Assembly (NCBI GenBank): GCA_032622095.1
Contig: CP136069.1
Location: 44,616,194-44,680,193 of the forward strand
Source of the DNA: Siphonodentalium dalli
Lineage: Eukaryota > Mollusca > Scaphopoda > Gadilida > Siphonodentaliidae
Length of the DNA stretch: 64,000 nt
Reading direction: 5' to 3'
The translations under genes and the position numbers were made by a program. Shown in pieces: positions 1 to 12,054 of the stretch. Positions within the stretch are counted from its first letter, which is position 1; each line of letters starts with the position of its first letter. The notes under the pieces are model-generated. The model had not been told where the DNA came from. It made no database searches and was given only the letters and a program-made list of their open reading frames with translations.

Positions 1-3
1 AAA

Positions 4-66
4 TACAGTAATGCCCTAAATAATCGACACCTTAACCACAGCAGAATTATGGGTAATTTTTCAGTG
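4..66 (+). repeat. Family E foldback MITE, left half only
   Basis: The sequence TACAGTAATGCCCTAAATAA and the following arm match one arm of the ~215-bp foldback family E (compare 2102-2318). The copy breaks off at 'tttttcagtg', where the family D minisatellite begins, so the other arm is missing. It is a non-coding miniature element; the ORFs within it are shadows of the palindrome. Confidence 0.8.
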
Positions 67-700
67 TTGTACTTATTATCTGAACATTTACTATGGGATA
101 ATCATCATAACTACTCATCAATGATTCTTTGGTATAGAAAGGGTTGAACTTATTATCTGAACATTTACTGTGGGATAACTACTCATCAATGATGCTTTAG
201 TATAGAACGGGTTAAACTTATTATCTGAACATTTACTGTGGGATAACTACTCATCAATGATGCTTTGGTATAGAAAGGGTTGAACTTATTATCTGAACAT
301 TTCCTATGGGATAACTACTCATCAATGATGCTTTAGTATAGAAAAGGGTTAACCTTATTATCTGAACATTTACTATGGGATAACTACTCATCAATGATGC
401 TTTAGTATAGAAAAGGGTTAACCTTATTATCTGAACATTAACTATGGGATAACTACTCATCAATGATGCTTTATTATATGAAGGGTTAAGCTTATTATCT
501 GAATATTTCCTATGGGATAACTACTCATACATGATGCTTTAGTATAGAATGGGTTAAACTTATTATCTGAACATTTACTGTGGGATAACTACTCATCAAT
601 GATGGTTTAGTATAGAAAACGGTTAACCTTTTTATCTGAACATTTACTATGGGATAACTACTCATCAATGATGCTTTATTATAGAAAAGGTTAAACCTGA
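67..700. repeat. Minisatellite, ~67-bp period, made from a family D MITE end
   Basis: About nine head-to-tail units each contain 'ttattatctgaacattta', 'gggataactactcatcaatg' and 'tagtatagaaagggtt'. This is the terminal half of the TTAA-ended family D (compare 54591-54815): one hairpin arm followed by the terminal inverted repeat. Only this half was amplified, not the whole element. The minus-strand ORF across it is a by-product of the period. Confidence 0.85.
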
Positions 701-1069
701 CTATCTCCTAATGAGGATGGGACCTAATATTGGCTGATGTTGTTGCCTTAAAAAATCCTTGAATGCTGATTGGTGCATGCAACCTCTTGTTGAGATGAAA
801 GTTGTCAAATTTTCGATTCCGCAGACCAAAAAAACCCACATCAAGAATTTTATTTTTGCTTTATACTTGGTGTCTCAGGCATTCGTAAACCCAATACCAT
901 TAATTAAAAAAAAGTCACCCAATGGAGTTTCAGATTATTGAATATAGGATTCCGTTTGATATAGTATTCATTAAATGTTTATGACAAGCGTTTAAATGTT
1001 GGATCTACATTTGCCTGATATTGATTGGTATTTGCATCCTATCTCTTCCAATTGTGAAGAGATTTAGAT
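701..1069. other. Non-coding; first copy of a local duplication
   Basis: No gene seen. About 820-1065 is similar to about 1540-1750 (shared 'tttcagattattgaatatag' and 'gcgtttaaatgtt'), so this is one half of an old tandem duplication that G1 later interrupted. The last eight bases (1062-1069, ATTTAGAT) are the left target duplication of G1. Confidence 0.6.
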
Positions 1070-1505
1070 CAAGCCTGAATTTAGTGCCACTGACATTTGC
1101 AGAATGAGGTCCCCAGAGAGTGAGTTTAGTGATGCTATCCTGCACAGCAGACTAGCATTGCCAAATTCACCCTCTGTGGACCTCATTCTGCTTAGGCCTC
1201 AGCTGCTATGGGAGATCTAGGATCAGATTGAAGTTCCCCAGTTGAAGTTGATGATGTTCACCCATTATTCACCTGCATTATGCATTTTATCTTCTGCAAA
1301 TTAGGGGGATATAGAAACTCAACAGAAGGGAAAAGTAACTAAAAACAATGATCATTTGAAACTATAGATACTTCCCAGAAGATGAGGCCTGAGCAGAATG
1401 AGGATGAATTTGGTGATGCTAGCACACTTTGCAGGATAGCATCACTAAATTCACCCTCAAGGGGACCTCATTCTGCAAATGTCAGACACACTAAATTAAG
1501 GCTTG
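1070..1505. mobile_element. Family G hAT-like MITE (G1), with perfect 8-bp TSD
   Basis: The 436-bp element starts CAAGCCTG and ends AGGCTTG. Long subterminal inverted repeats contain 'gcagaatgaggtccccagag' and 'gggtgaattt'. ATTTAGAT flanks it at 1062-1069 and 1506-1513. An 8-bp duplication with short inverted ends is the hAT signature. There is no transposase, so it is non-autonomous. The ORF at 1382-1582 is a shadow. Confidence 0.88.
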
Positions 1506-2101
1506 ATTTAGATTGTCAAACTTTTCATCAGACAGAAAACAATTTTTTTTTAAGGTTAATTTTGTGTCTGTGGTACTCATAAACCCAGTCAAAGAAAAGT
1601 TGCCCAATGGAATTTCAGATTATTGAATATAGGATTCCATTGGATATGGACTTTATTAAATCTTTATGATGAGCGTTTAAATGTTTGTTCTACAGTTACC
1701 CGATATTGATTAGGATTCTAAGCTATCTCTTCCGATTGTGAAGCAATACTGATGTCCCTGTGCCAGCAACCATCTTCCCAATTGTACAATATTCCATGCT
1801 CAGTGGTTATTGATTAGAGCTATTTAAACCACGAGGAAAGAATGAATATGGAGTCGCGTAATGAGGGGCGTACAAAAATAAACCTAGCAATTAGAACCCA
1901 GTCAGTTATATTATGGTGAGATACATGGGTGATTTCTCCATAGGAAAAAATCACAAGATTGATTCACTCACTAATTTGTGAAATTGTCAATATACAAACA
2001 GACTGAGTGGCAAAGATGCAGGGGGGGGGGGGGGGTGGTGGATATGATAGGAGTGGAATGAGTGAAACAAAATATCTGGTCTGCACATGATTGATATAAC
2101 C
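1506..2101. other. Non-coding, with a 15-G run
   Basis: This holds the second copy of the local duplication (about 1540-1750) and then unrecognised sequence. A run of 15 G lies at 2021-2035. No exon or RNA gene is supported. Confidence 0.6.
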
Positions 2102-2318
2102 TACAGTAATGCTCTAATTAATCGACCCCTTAACCACAGCAGAATTATGGGTAACTTTTCAGGATTTAGTCGGAAATATGGCTTGTTGCCATTCATCGGA
2201 AAGCTCTCGGGGAGAGCTTTCCGATGAATGGCAACAAGCCATATTTCCGACTAAATCCTGAAAAGTTACCCATAATTCTGCTGTGGTTAAGGGGTCGATT
2301 AATTAGAGCATTACTGTA
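2102..2318. mobile_element. Family E foldback MITE (E1), complete
   Basis: A near-perfect palindrome of about 217 bp. One arm begins TACAGTAATGC and the other ends GCATTACTGTA, with arms of about 105 bp meeting at the 'gctctcggggagagctttcc' centre. The outermost TA on each side fits a TA target duplication, as in the Tc1/mariner group, but no transposase exists to prove it. A transcript would fold into one long hairpin. Confidence 0.88.
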
Positions 2319-3970
2319 TTAACATATACCTCAACCAAATTTATTATTCAGTTGCTCCATCCCCATCAATTAGAATTTATTCAAACACCAGGGAGGGGGG
2401 GGGGGGGGTTGATAAGAAGACAGTTTAATATGACTATTTCATGCCTGACAATATACATTGCTCCAGTCTAAGTGATCCTGCACTGTAACTTTGACATCTC
2501 TGTGATGACAGTGGTCGCGCCATATTGCACACAGATTGAAAATGATGCAGGAATTATTTTACGCTGTTCAATTCTATGCTTCATCGAGACATTTAGCTAT
2601 ATACTGGAAAATATTTGGCAGTGGGTATGGCTAGGGTTTATACTATATATAATGAATAGATTTTCTCGAAAATCCAAGTGAGTAAAACAAAAAAAAGATT
2701 GAAATAATTCGCAAAAACGGGGAAATGGGCTGAACTAGGAGAAAGGAAACATAAATTTTCTCATATTATCTACGTGAGAATTTTTTATCATTCACTCCGA
2801 TATCAGTTGGTGAATCCCTCCAGGTCAGTGATACATGAACCAGGTTTACAGGGTGATCACTACTATCTTATAGCACTAGTATGTATTCCTTCATGAAAAG
2901 TTGATAGGCATTTTAGAAACAAAAATGTTTGTCTTATTAGTCACATTTATTTGTACTAACTTCTAATACGATTTTATTTTGAAGTCGTTAAGCATTGATT
3001 GTCATTAAATGAGATGCAATTAGGTTGTATATTTCCCATATAAAGAATGTGATTTCAGCAGACCCGTTGCCGCTCTGTGCATGGCAAGTTGTTCCTCTGT
3101 TATAAACATCTTGATTTATTTTTCATGGATCAAAGTACTTCCTTATCTTCTTTGTAAATTTAGACATGAAATTTCCATTTGCTGAAAATATTTATCAAGG
3201 GGGGGGGGGTGAGACTTCCCCAAATCCCCCCTGTAGCCAAGTCCCTGGCTACTAGTATTAGATCATGCCATGATCCTCTACTCTGGCTACATGTATGTCA
3301 AGAACATATTCTACCAGTTTAAAACCTGGGAACTTTTTGGCGTATACGCGTACCTGTATAGAATCGAGATTCATGACATGATCTGTACTAGTCCCGTTAC
3401 CTGTATGTACCAGTATTCATTCACAAAAAGTTGTGGTATGGTTTATAGAAACGAAAAGATTTGTCTTATTAGTCATATAAGAGTTTATTTGTACATGTAC
3501 TAACTTCTAATACAAATTTCTTTTGAAGTCTTTAAGCATTGATTGTCATTGAATGAGAAGCAGTTAGGTTGTCCAATATAAAGTATGTGACTTCAAACCC
3601 ATTGACGCTGTCTGTGCATAGCAAGTCACACCTTTCTGTAACAACAACTTGATTGTGCATGGATCAAAGTACATTACTTCCTTATCTTCTTTGTAAACTG
3701 TGAATTGAGACTTATATGAGTAAATTTACCCCTTATCTGCTAAGTTTCGCTTCATATCTTCCCTAAATATTTTCAACTTGACATGATTAAGTGGGTCAAG
3801 TTAGTGTTATTACCAACATGACAATCTATCACCCCAGTATATCTTAACCCTTTGGCGGGTAGAACGACATTTCTGTCATCATACAGTTGGAGGGCGGATT
3901 TACATCTGTATAATTTTCAATAATTTTATGATAGTGCCATATTTGTGCTCACATGACGTTGCAAAATAAT
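2319..3970. other. Non-coding; diverged tandem duplication and G runs
   Basis: A 14-G run lies at 2395-2408 and a 10-G run near 3200. Sequence at about 2868-3190 recurs at about 3405-3725 (shared 'gtcttattagtca', 'aagcattgattgtcatt' and 'catggatcaaagtac'), an old tandem duplication with a ~540-bp period. ORFs at 2472-2681 and 3270-3503 match no family I recognise and lack codon-like structure. Confidence 0.55.
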
Positions 3971-4342
3971 TAGGGCTGCAAGGATTCATCTTGATTTCAA
4001 TGTATCATGGTTCACTTTCAAATGATACGCGTATCATATCGTATCATTGTGTATCGCGATACAGGAAATCAGGTAATGTCTGATGATGGGCTAGTGTAAA
4101 AAAGCAAAACCTGCAATTATCTATCAAGTTCACATGTATTTTTGACTGATCTAGCCAACAATTAAACTCCATTTTAGTTTAAAATGAACTCTACCTCCAG
4201 TTATAAACTTGTTGTTTCTGATAATTCAGATGGTATTCATTTGGAAACACTAATTTAGTGTATCGTATCAATATCTATGGTATTGTTGATCATGTATTGT
4301 GATTCGTATCGTATCGTGACCAAGTGTATCATTGCAGCTCTA
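3971..4342. mobile_element. hAT-like MITE, 372 bp
   Basis: The ends are TAGGGCTGCAA and, inverted, TAGAGCTGCAA. The flanks AAAATAAT (3963-3970) and AAAATCAT (4343-4350) match at 7 of 8 bases, fitting an aged hAT target duplication. The interior is rich in 'gtatcgtatc'-type inverted subterminal motifs, as in the larger hAT at 14544. No coding sequence. Confidence 0.75.
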
Positions 4343-5027
4343 AAAATCATACAACTCAATTAATAGCTTTGGCAGATACATCATATAATTATATAGACAT
4401 AGGTTTATAGTGTTCAAATTTTACGATGTACCGCTTTTAATAGCACTTTCAAAAATATGACACTCATCAATTGAATAGAAGTAGCATGCATGGTGTGCGA
4501 AGTTGCCTACACACTTTTTAATGACTTTTTAAACTGACCAAATTGTCCGCACCCATTTATATAGTACTCTCACTGAGAGTATTCCACTGAATGGCAACAA
4601 GCCATATTTCCGACTAAATCCTGAAAAGTTACCCATAATTCTGCTGTGGTAAAGGAGTCAATTATTTAGGGCATTACTGTAGGACTCCTTCTGCACTTTT
4701 ATTATGTCTTGTCTGCTTATTTTTCCTGAACACCCCTCCAGATGAATAATAGAGCATTCAAATGTATATTTATATTACTGAGTGGGAAATTCCATTTAGT
4801 ATAGAAAGGGCTAAGCAGAGATATGGGCGATCCAACCCCTCCCCCCAAACTCTGGTTGAAATAAAAATATTTGAGACTGGAAAATATATTGAGATTGTTA
4901 GATATTTAGAGTTACGTTTGTTGGATTTAGGACAAATTTAGATTATTCTCGTACTTTCAGTCAAATATTAGACTGAAATCATCCTCATTTGAAGCATTTC
5001 TAACAAACTGTATTTTAGGAAGGCTGA
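4343..5027. repeat. Family E half element (4565-4681) joined to a family D end (4682-4814)
   Basis: From 4565 to 4681 is a single E arm ending GCATTACTGTA. It is followed directly by a D terminal half (Pro-rich 'cctgaacacccctccagatg' block, ending 'tagtatagaaagggctaa'). The same E-beside-D arrangement occurs at 1-700 and 25194-25651. The remainder is non-coding. Confidence 0.65.
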
Positions 5028-6633
5028 GGCCCGTTCCAAACGACGGATTTTTGTCGACTCGAATCTAATTGTATTAAATCCGTCGGTGATGCGTCTGCGG
5101 TCAATTTTGTTTCAGACGGACGCATCTTTGTCGCGTCGAATCTAATACATCGGTCGATTTATTTAAAGGTGCACTCCATGTTACCTTCACAAAATGGTCA
5201 CGCGTAGATATAGAGGCCTATATATACCGGTATGTTATACATATATATATACTAAAATACAGTATAAATTATGTATAAATATATGCGCGATTGCAGCGCG
5301 AATATATGTGCATATGTATATGAGGATGTATATAGTACATATACTCATATAGTTATATAATATAATATAATAGGCGCTACAAATAAATGTTAGATCGTGC
5401 AACCAATTGCCATATATGTGTATACCATGCATGTAAATACAGGTATACAAGAATTATTATAAATCAGAGACCACCACCCCTACCCTTATAATAAGGAATA
5501 CCGGAATATATGAATTATTACAAATAAGAGGTTACCACCCCTATACCTCATAATAAGTAATGCCGGTATATATGAATTAAATAAGATCAGTGGTACCACC
5601 CCTACCCCTTATAATGAGGAATACCGGAATATATTAATTATATATTATAAATCATATGCTACCACCTATATATCCTTTATAATAAGGAATACTGGTATCT
5701 ATGAATTATTATAAATCATAGGCTACCATCCCTACCCCTCATAATAAGTAATACCGGTTTATATAAATTATTATAAATCTGAGGCTACCACCCCTACCCC
5801 TTATAATAAGGAATACCGGTATTTATAAATTATAATAAATCGTAGGCTACCACTCTGCCCCTTAAAACAAGTAATACCTGAATATATCAATTATTATAAA
5901 TAAGAGTTATACTACCGCTTTACCCCTCATAATAAGTAGTATCGGTATATATGAATTATTATAAATCAGTAGTACCACCTCTGCCCCTTATAATAAGTAA
6001 TATCGCTAAATATTAATTATTATACATCAGAGACTACCACCCCTATTCCTTACAATAAGGAATATCGGTCTATATGAATTATTATAAATCAGTTGCTACA
6101 ACCCCTACCTACCCCTTATACCGGTATATATGGATTATTCTAAAACATTGATACTATATCCATTATAAGATGTGAGTCAGTGACATGCCATGTTCGTTGA
6201 GGAATCAAACTACCAAAATAATTACAATTTGCACAATGTTACCTAAGCAATGCTTATAGATATATCTTTCTTTATGACAAAGAGAGCGTGCGACAAATGA
6301 CGTCATGTGGGTATTTCCTCAGATAAGGGGAGCCCCCTCATTATTATACCATTAACATATCATTATCATATCATTTGCATTCGTTCTTCGGCAACTTTCG
6401 GCTCTTCTCGTCACATGTATTAGATTCGAGTCGTCAAAAATCCGTCGTTTGAAACCAAGACGGATTTCAGACGCATCACCGACGAAGATTCGTCTGAATT
6501 GGACGGAGATTCGTCTGTGATGCGTCTGACACGGATCTAATTGTTTCAAACGTCGCATTTTTGACGCATTTAATACAATTGTGGGTCTGGTATTAGATTC
6601 GAGTCGACAAAAATCCGTCGTTTGGAACGGGCC
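5028..6633. mobile_element. Harbinger-like non-autonomous transposon, 1.6 kb
   Basis: Terminal inverted repeats of about 45 bp begin GGCCCGTTCCAAACGACGG. They are near-identical at the two ends. TGA flanks both sides (5025-5027, 6634-6636), giving a 3-bp target duplication as in PIF/Harbinger. Subterminal blocks repeat 'gatgcgtctg' and 'attcgtctg' motifs on both strands. There is no transposase; the interior is mostly a minisatellite. The superfamily assignment is inference from TSD length and end sequence. Confidence 0.7.
5455..6135. repeat. Minisatellite inside the Harbinger-like element, ~61-bp period
   Basis: About 11 diverged units share 'attattataaatcag', 'taccacccctacc' and 'ataataaggaataccgg'. 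The array lies wholly inside the element at 5028-6633 and probably moves with it. Units carry substitutions and small indels, so the array is not young. Confidence 0.85.
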
Positions 6634-7478
6634 TGAGCTGCCTTTGCCGAATCAAATATATGACTTGGTTTTCTGATAAAATACTCAAAACATTAAGAAG
6701 AGTATAATATTCACCACTGATGTATAGATATTAGAGTTTGAATTTTGTTTTATGCTATTTCAATGAGTACATGTATACAATGTAAATTCTACTTCATTGT
6801 TTCTTCGGGATTGAAAACATTAACTATATAGCGTATTACTGTGTAATATAGGTCGTTGTGTTCCACTACCGAGAGGTCATTCAGTGCATGAGCTGACAGT
6901 GTGAGTTGAAAATTCTTGAATACCCAGAGGCGCTCGTGCATTTGGCCGTGTATTCAAGGAGTCACTTTACTGAGAAAGAAAAGCAATTTTGACAATTGAA
7001 GAACTAGGGAGTGAATTTTTCAGGGAGGGTAGTCAATCCCTCTCATTTCTTCCCTTCATAATTTGTAGAATTCTTCTCATCCACATATAAATTCGAGGAT
7101 GAGATATGAATTAAATATGTTTGGATTGATGTTGTTGGTAGCACTAAACAACCATTCATTTCATAACTCAATGCAATATGAGTCAAGTTGCTAATGGGGC
7201 ATCTGCAACTAGGCTATTAAACTCTGACCCAAATGAAATACCATTGCACTTTAGGTGACGTGTTAGTTATTCATGTTATGAATTTTCAATTACCGTGACA
7301 TTTATATTACTCATTAATATCTGGAGCCAGAAGAATTATCACCATGATTGTGTATTCAATATAATTAGGGCGTAAGATATGCGTATTTATGTATTTGTAC
7401 TATCAGGTTTCGAAAAGCTGTCACTCATGAGTTGATAGTGATATATTTTCAATAGAAATATATATCTTTATTGGTGTT
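6634..7478. other. Non-coding, nothing recognised
   Basis: AT-rich sequence with no exon, RNA gene or repeat that I can match elsewhere in the window. Confidence 0.5.
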
Positions 7479-7889
7479 GTCCTTGAAATTGCGTGTCTGT
7501 CATTTGCAGATTGAGATCCCCAGAGGGTGAATTCAATGATGCTACCCCACAGTGGGCTAGCATCACTAAACTCATCCTCTGGGGATCTCATTCTGCTTAG
7601 GTCGCATCTTCTGGGAAGTCTCAAATTAACACTGTTTTTAGTTACTTTTTCTCCTTCAGTTTCCCTTTGATTTTGGAGAAGATAAAATGCATAATCAAGG
7701 TGACTAATGGGTGAACATCACCAACTTAAACTGGGGATCTTCAATCTGATCCTCAGTTGAGGCTTCATCAGAATAAGGTTCCCAGAGGGTGAATTTGGAG
7801 ATGCTAGCCCACCGTTTCGGGATAGCATCACTAAATTCACCTTCTAGGGACCTCATTGTGAAAATGTCAGACACACTATTTCAAGGCTT
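7479..7889. mobile_element. Family G hAT-like MITE (G2)
   Basis: This carries the G subterminal repeats ('gtgtctgtcatttgcaga' at the left, 'tgtcagacacactatttcaa' at the right) and the internal 'tgcataatcaaggtgac' block. The left terminus is degraded, so no target duplication is clear. Confidence 0.8.
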
Positions 7890-8274
7890 GAAAGAAATAT
7901 TATTTTATGTGCTTCTTCTTACCTTTATCTCGTGCACATAATGCATAGTGTTTTCAACTTTAATAACTTTATGGTGAACCAATTTGATTAAGAGCTCAAA
8001 AATAACTTTGTCCAAAATTTGTCGTGACCATTTAAAGTTCCACATGGGCAATCCTTTCGATTTTAAAAAATGTAGGTGCACAGTTAATTGTGCACCTGAT
8101 TTTGGATCCAAGAGCACCTACCGGTATGACCATAAGCTCCTGCGTAAAAATACCAGATATACCAGGATATACCAATATATGCTATAATACTGTACCAGTG
8201 ACAATGTTCACAAGGCTGATTTTGTAAAAAACACACCATCTATCATATTCCTCATAGATTCTCAAAATAGTTAT
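7890..8274. other. Non-coding, nothing recognised
   Basis: No exon or known repeat. The short ORFs on both strands overlap one another and match no family. Confidence 0.45.
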
Positions 8275-8697
8275 CTCGGTCACAATCAAATTCATTGTGT
8301 CTTATTGGCCATAAAATTTCCATTCTTTTTATGTATAATTCGATTGTATCAAACAAAGGGAATTTGAGATATCGTAACGACTGGAAATTTGAGAGTAAAA
8401 TGGGTTGTTAGTTTCCCTGTTCGAGTAATATCCTTAATAATTAAAAAAACTCAGCCAAAATATGCCCCAGTGTATGTTATAGGGCATAAAATTTCCTTAA
8501 CGTTTGATATATAACTTGACGGAGTCAATTGAAGAGAAGTCGACATATGGTACAGGGAATTCACAAGTTTTTGTTGGTAGGTTTCGCCAGTTTTTTATAC
8601 GATATCTCGACTTCCCTTCGTTTGATACTACCAAATTATACATCAACAGAAATGAAATTTCATGGCAAATAAGAAACATTGAAATATATTGTGACTG
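8275..8697. mobile_element. Foldback element with ~100-bp inverted arms
   Basis: The block 8275-8375 is inverted at about 8600-8697. Shared pieces include 'gtatcaaac.aaggga', 'gagatatcgt' and 'gccat.aaatttc'. The arms are separated by about 225 bp. Paired ORFs on the two strands result from the symmetry. The family is unknown and the target duplication was not resolved. Confidence 0.65.
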
Positions 8698-8723
8698 CAT
8701 GAGGTGAAGAATTTTGAGCAGCT

Positions 8724-8841
8724 ACACGACTCTTTAACCACAGCAGAATTATTGGTTATTTTTCAGGATTTAGTCGGAAATATTGCTTGTTGCCATTCAT
8801 CGGAAAGCTCTCAGGAGTCGATTATTTAGGGCATTACTGTA
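8724..8841. repeat. Family E foldback, internally deleted (E3)
   Basis: The left arm runs through 'ggaaagctctc' and jumps straight to the right terminus 'gagtcgattatttagggcat'. Most of the right arm is gone. Both outer ends are still recognisable. Confidence 0.75.
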
Positions 8842-9299
8842 TGAGGAATATGATAGATGGTGTATTTTCCCCAAAATCGGACTTGTGAGCTTTGTCACTG
8901 GTATAGTATATCTTGGTGTACATGTATCTGCAATTTTCCACCAGGGGCCTGTGCCTGTGACTACAAAGGAATTGAGCATTCTACAAAAGATTGGATAATG
9001 AACTTTTAATAACAATATGATATTCCTCATCTACTGCAAGGAGAATCAGCAGACTCATAGCAGCATTGAATCAAATGTCTACTCGTTACCAGTGCCATCA
9101 AGTACATGTAATGTTATGATATGGGGTCAGGTGCTTCAAGTATTGTCCTGACATGTGGTTACACTCAGCACTAAGCTGTTCTTCAAATGAGTCTTTTTCT
9201 ACTTTCCACCATAAAACAGTTTTGGGAGTTTTAAATTGAGCAATACCTTGACACAAATGGTTCTCTCTCAAGGAAGCAAGCAAACACTCAGCAGTGACA
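8842..9299. other. Non-coding, nothing recognised
   Basis: No exon, RNA gene or known repeat could be supported. Confidence 0.45.
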
Positions 9300-9765
9300 T
9301 TAAAGATGCATAATCAGAATTAACACTCGCAAATTACTATTTCCTTGGCTTCAGGGGTAAAAACAAATATTTGATTCGAGTTGAGGAACCCACCCATCAA
9401 AGTTAAGAGTGATCAGATATCGATGTTTGAAATCTATTATTTTTCACCACCGATAATTTTAAGTGGCCCAGTAAACAGTCGACGAGAAGACTGTCTCTGA
9501 CCAAATTGCGGATGAAGATGGAATACTCTAAAAAAAATCAAGTGGCTTTTTTTGTTTCAGGTATTTGACAAATTGGCAAAATTTCGTTGAACAAAATGTT
9601 GATAAATAACAGGTTTTGGGCAATTTTATACTACAGTTGACTGTGGTTATCATTGTTTTTGGGCAATTACTCGATTCGGATAACTGAAGTGGCATTTCAA
9701 AAAATGTTGTTATTGTTGAAAATCTGATGATAAGGGGACCATCGAATGAGATTGAGTACCTTTAA
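9300..9765 (-). mobile_element. Family H TTAA-ended element (H1)
   Basis: It begins TTAAAGATGCATAATC and ends GAGTACCTTTAA. Copies H2 (20027-20434) and H3 (60641-61660) lie in the opposite orientation and share 'gataactctaaaatcaagtg' and 'ttttgggcaat' blocks. TTAA at each end suggests a TTAA target (piggyBac or Kolobok type). Non-coding. Confidence 0.75.
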
Positions 9766-10488
9766 CACACTTCATCATTCCTAATACACTGAAAATATAT
9801 GTAAAATTTCCCGACAATCGGCCTCAGGATTCTTGAAATAAATTGTAATACGTCAGGGCCTCGGGGGAACTTACTTATTTTGAGGTGTTTAGTTGGAATA
9901 ATAGGTTAGGCAGGTAGCATACCGGTAGGTTTGATCATCAATGTATATTTAGCATAGATGGATGGTCTGATTCAATGCTTCTGAGTAATATGTGTTTATA
10001 ACATCTTTCTTCCTAAAACTTCCGATATGTTTAACGATTCAGCATTTACATTGCACCTTGTCTAATTACCTACATGTAATTAACCAGTTTGCTAATGAGC
10101 CAGATTTACCTGTGTCCAAAATAAACATCAGACCCATTGAATGTTTGTTCATCTTCTTAATACCTGTGTACCAGAACTAAACCCATGTAAACAGTCCTTG
10201 TGATGCCCTTGCCCAATGTGTCATTTCTACACGAGTGCAGGTAGTTAGAATAGATATTAATCACTATATAGTTGCAGGTAATTCAACTGATTAGCAGGTG
10301 CGCAGTAAACAAGTGAAAGGCTAAGTGTCTATGCACTTCTTCAATAGTCATATTTTATAGATGAGTGGAAATTTAGAACTACACAATTATTCTCTTCAAC
10401 TCTAGTTACATATACCGGTACATGTACATACACATTAGCTGGAAGAAGACACAGTTCTATCTATTTATCTGTTGAACTGGATGAGCGA
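9766..10488. other. Non-coding, nothing recognised
   Basis: The ORF at 9992-10180 has no family features. No repeat of this window matches here. Confidence 0.45.
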
Positions 10489-10680
10489 CAGTATAAATGC
10501 CCTAAATAATCGACTCCTTAACCACAGCATAAATTATGGGTAACTTTTCAGGATATAGTTGGAAATATGGCTTGTTGCAATTCATCGGAAAGCTCTCACT
10601 GAAGCTCTGACTAAATCCTGAAAAGTTACCCATAATTCTGCTATGGTTAATGAGTCAATTATTTAGGGCATTACTGTATC
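10489..10680. mobile_element. Family E foldback MITE (E4), flanked by a longer direct repeat
   Basis: Both arms are present with a shortened centre. Beyond the usual short duplication, TGTTGAACTGGATGAGC occurs on both sides (10470-10486 and 10685-10701) within an imperfect ~25-bp direct repeat. That is longer than a normal target duplication for this family. Confidence 0.8.
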
Positions 10681-10873
10681 TATATGTTGAACTGGATGAG
10701 CTAAATATGGTCATATCAATAATTAATGCCCTGTGGTAGTTTGAAGCCTGATATTATGCTTGATTTTATTACTTCCCGGGCCGGTTCCAGGGATAAAATT
10801 ACGTAGATATCATTCAGAGGTTCAAGCTTTCCATGTCCGTTTAACATTGAAAATCGCCAAATGCACATGTACC
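10681..10873. other. Spacer between E4 and B1
   Basis: Non-coding sequence with no recognised element. Confidence 0.4.
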
Positions 10874-11115
10874 TTAACCCTTTGAGTGCCAGGGGCCGAT
10901 CTCATCGGCCCTAAACATACAAAATAAGTCTGTTAAAGAATATAGGAATAAATTATTAAAATTGTAAAAAATTGTAAAAAAAAAAAAAAATGTTAGGCCA
11001 ATGCATTCTCTTATATATGCGAGGCGACCTATGGTCGACTCGCATATATAAGAGAATGCATTAGCACAGGGTATATGGGTTGATACAAAAATCGACTTGG
11101 CACTCAAAGGGTTAA
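10874..11115 (+). mobile_element. Family B piggyBac-like MITE with one hairpin core (B1)
   Basis: The ends are TTAACCCTTTGAGTGCCAGG and, inverted, TTAACCCTTTGAGTGCCAAG, typical in style for piggyBac ends with TTAA targets. The 242-bp element carries one copy of the ~67-bp hairpin ('gcattctcttatatatgcga', short loop, 'cgcatatataagagaatgca') shared with families A and C. An A-rich tract lies upstream of it. No transposase. Confidence 0.85.
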
Positions 11116-11838
11116 AAGATGACAAGTAAAGTCCCAAAAAAGAAAAACAGCCTCAAGATAAAATGGAATATGCTATAGCTAAAATATGATTTCACTTTTT
11201 GATAATGAATATTTATAATGTTCTGTATTCACGCTGATGGGAAATATCCTTGAATCCCTGTGAATCCCATAATTCATTCATTTATAAGATTGTTCATTTA
11301 CATAATGTCCCTACAGCAGAATGAATGAGAATCCATAGGGTATCTGACTGCTTGCCACATGCATTTATCTTCTGAACATCCCAGCTTATTAAGAATAAAT
11401 CATTCTAATTCACTCTTAAATAATTACCCACCATTAAATAAAATATGCCAGGCTGATTGGCTAAAACTATGTTAAAGGCATGTGGTTGCCCCTTAACTCT
11501 GTTGTAAAATGACAATTACTTGTAAAATTTCTCATTTTGAGTTGTATAGTTCACTACTCCTGGAGAGAAATATGTGTAATTCCATGCCAACCCATCCATG
11601 TGGGTTTGTATACGAGCAATGTTCAGTGTACATGTAGCTGACTAAACAACTGTTCCAGCTTACTTGTAGACCGTATTACCTTGGGCACCAAGGGGTACAG
11701 AGGGGCAAAAAGTGCCATTTCAATCTTTATATATAAAAATGGCAAGAAATACATCAAATATGTGCCAGACAACATCTTATATTGCTCTAAAAGAAAAGTA
11801 TATCCATTCTTAATATGAGCTTGGTCCTGTCAGTGTTT
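11116..11838. other. Non-coding, nothing recognised
   Basis: AT-rich sequence with no supported feature. Confidence 0.45.
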
Positions 11839-12054
11839 AGAGTAATGCCCTAAATAATCGACTCCTTAACCACAGCAGAATTATGGGTAACTTTTCAGGA
11901 TTTAGTCGGAAATATGGCTTGTTGCCATTCATCGGAAAGCTCTCACTGAGAGCTTTCCAATTAATGGCAACAAGCCATATTTCCGACTAAATCCTGAAAA
12001 ATTACCCAAAATTCTGCTGTGGTTAAGGAATCGATTATTTAGGGCATTACTGTA
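11839..12054. mobile_element. Family E foldback MITE (E5), complete
   Basis: Both arms are nearly identical and inverted, meeting at 'agctctcactgagagctttc'. The left end reads AGTAATGCCC with a slightly altered terminus, and the right ends GGGCATTACTGTA. Confidence 0.88.

Noticed and set aside
5455-6135. CRISPR-like array
   Set aside because: The units are contiguous diverged tandem repeats without unique spacers, in a eukaryotic transposon.
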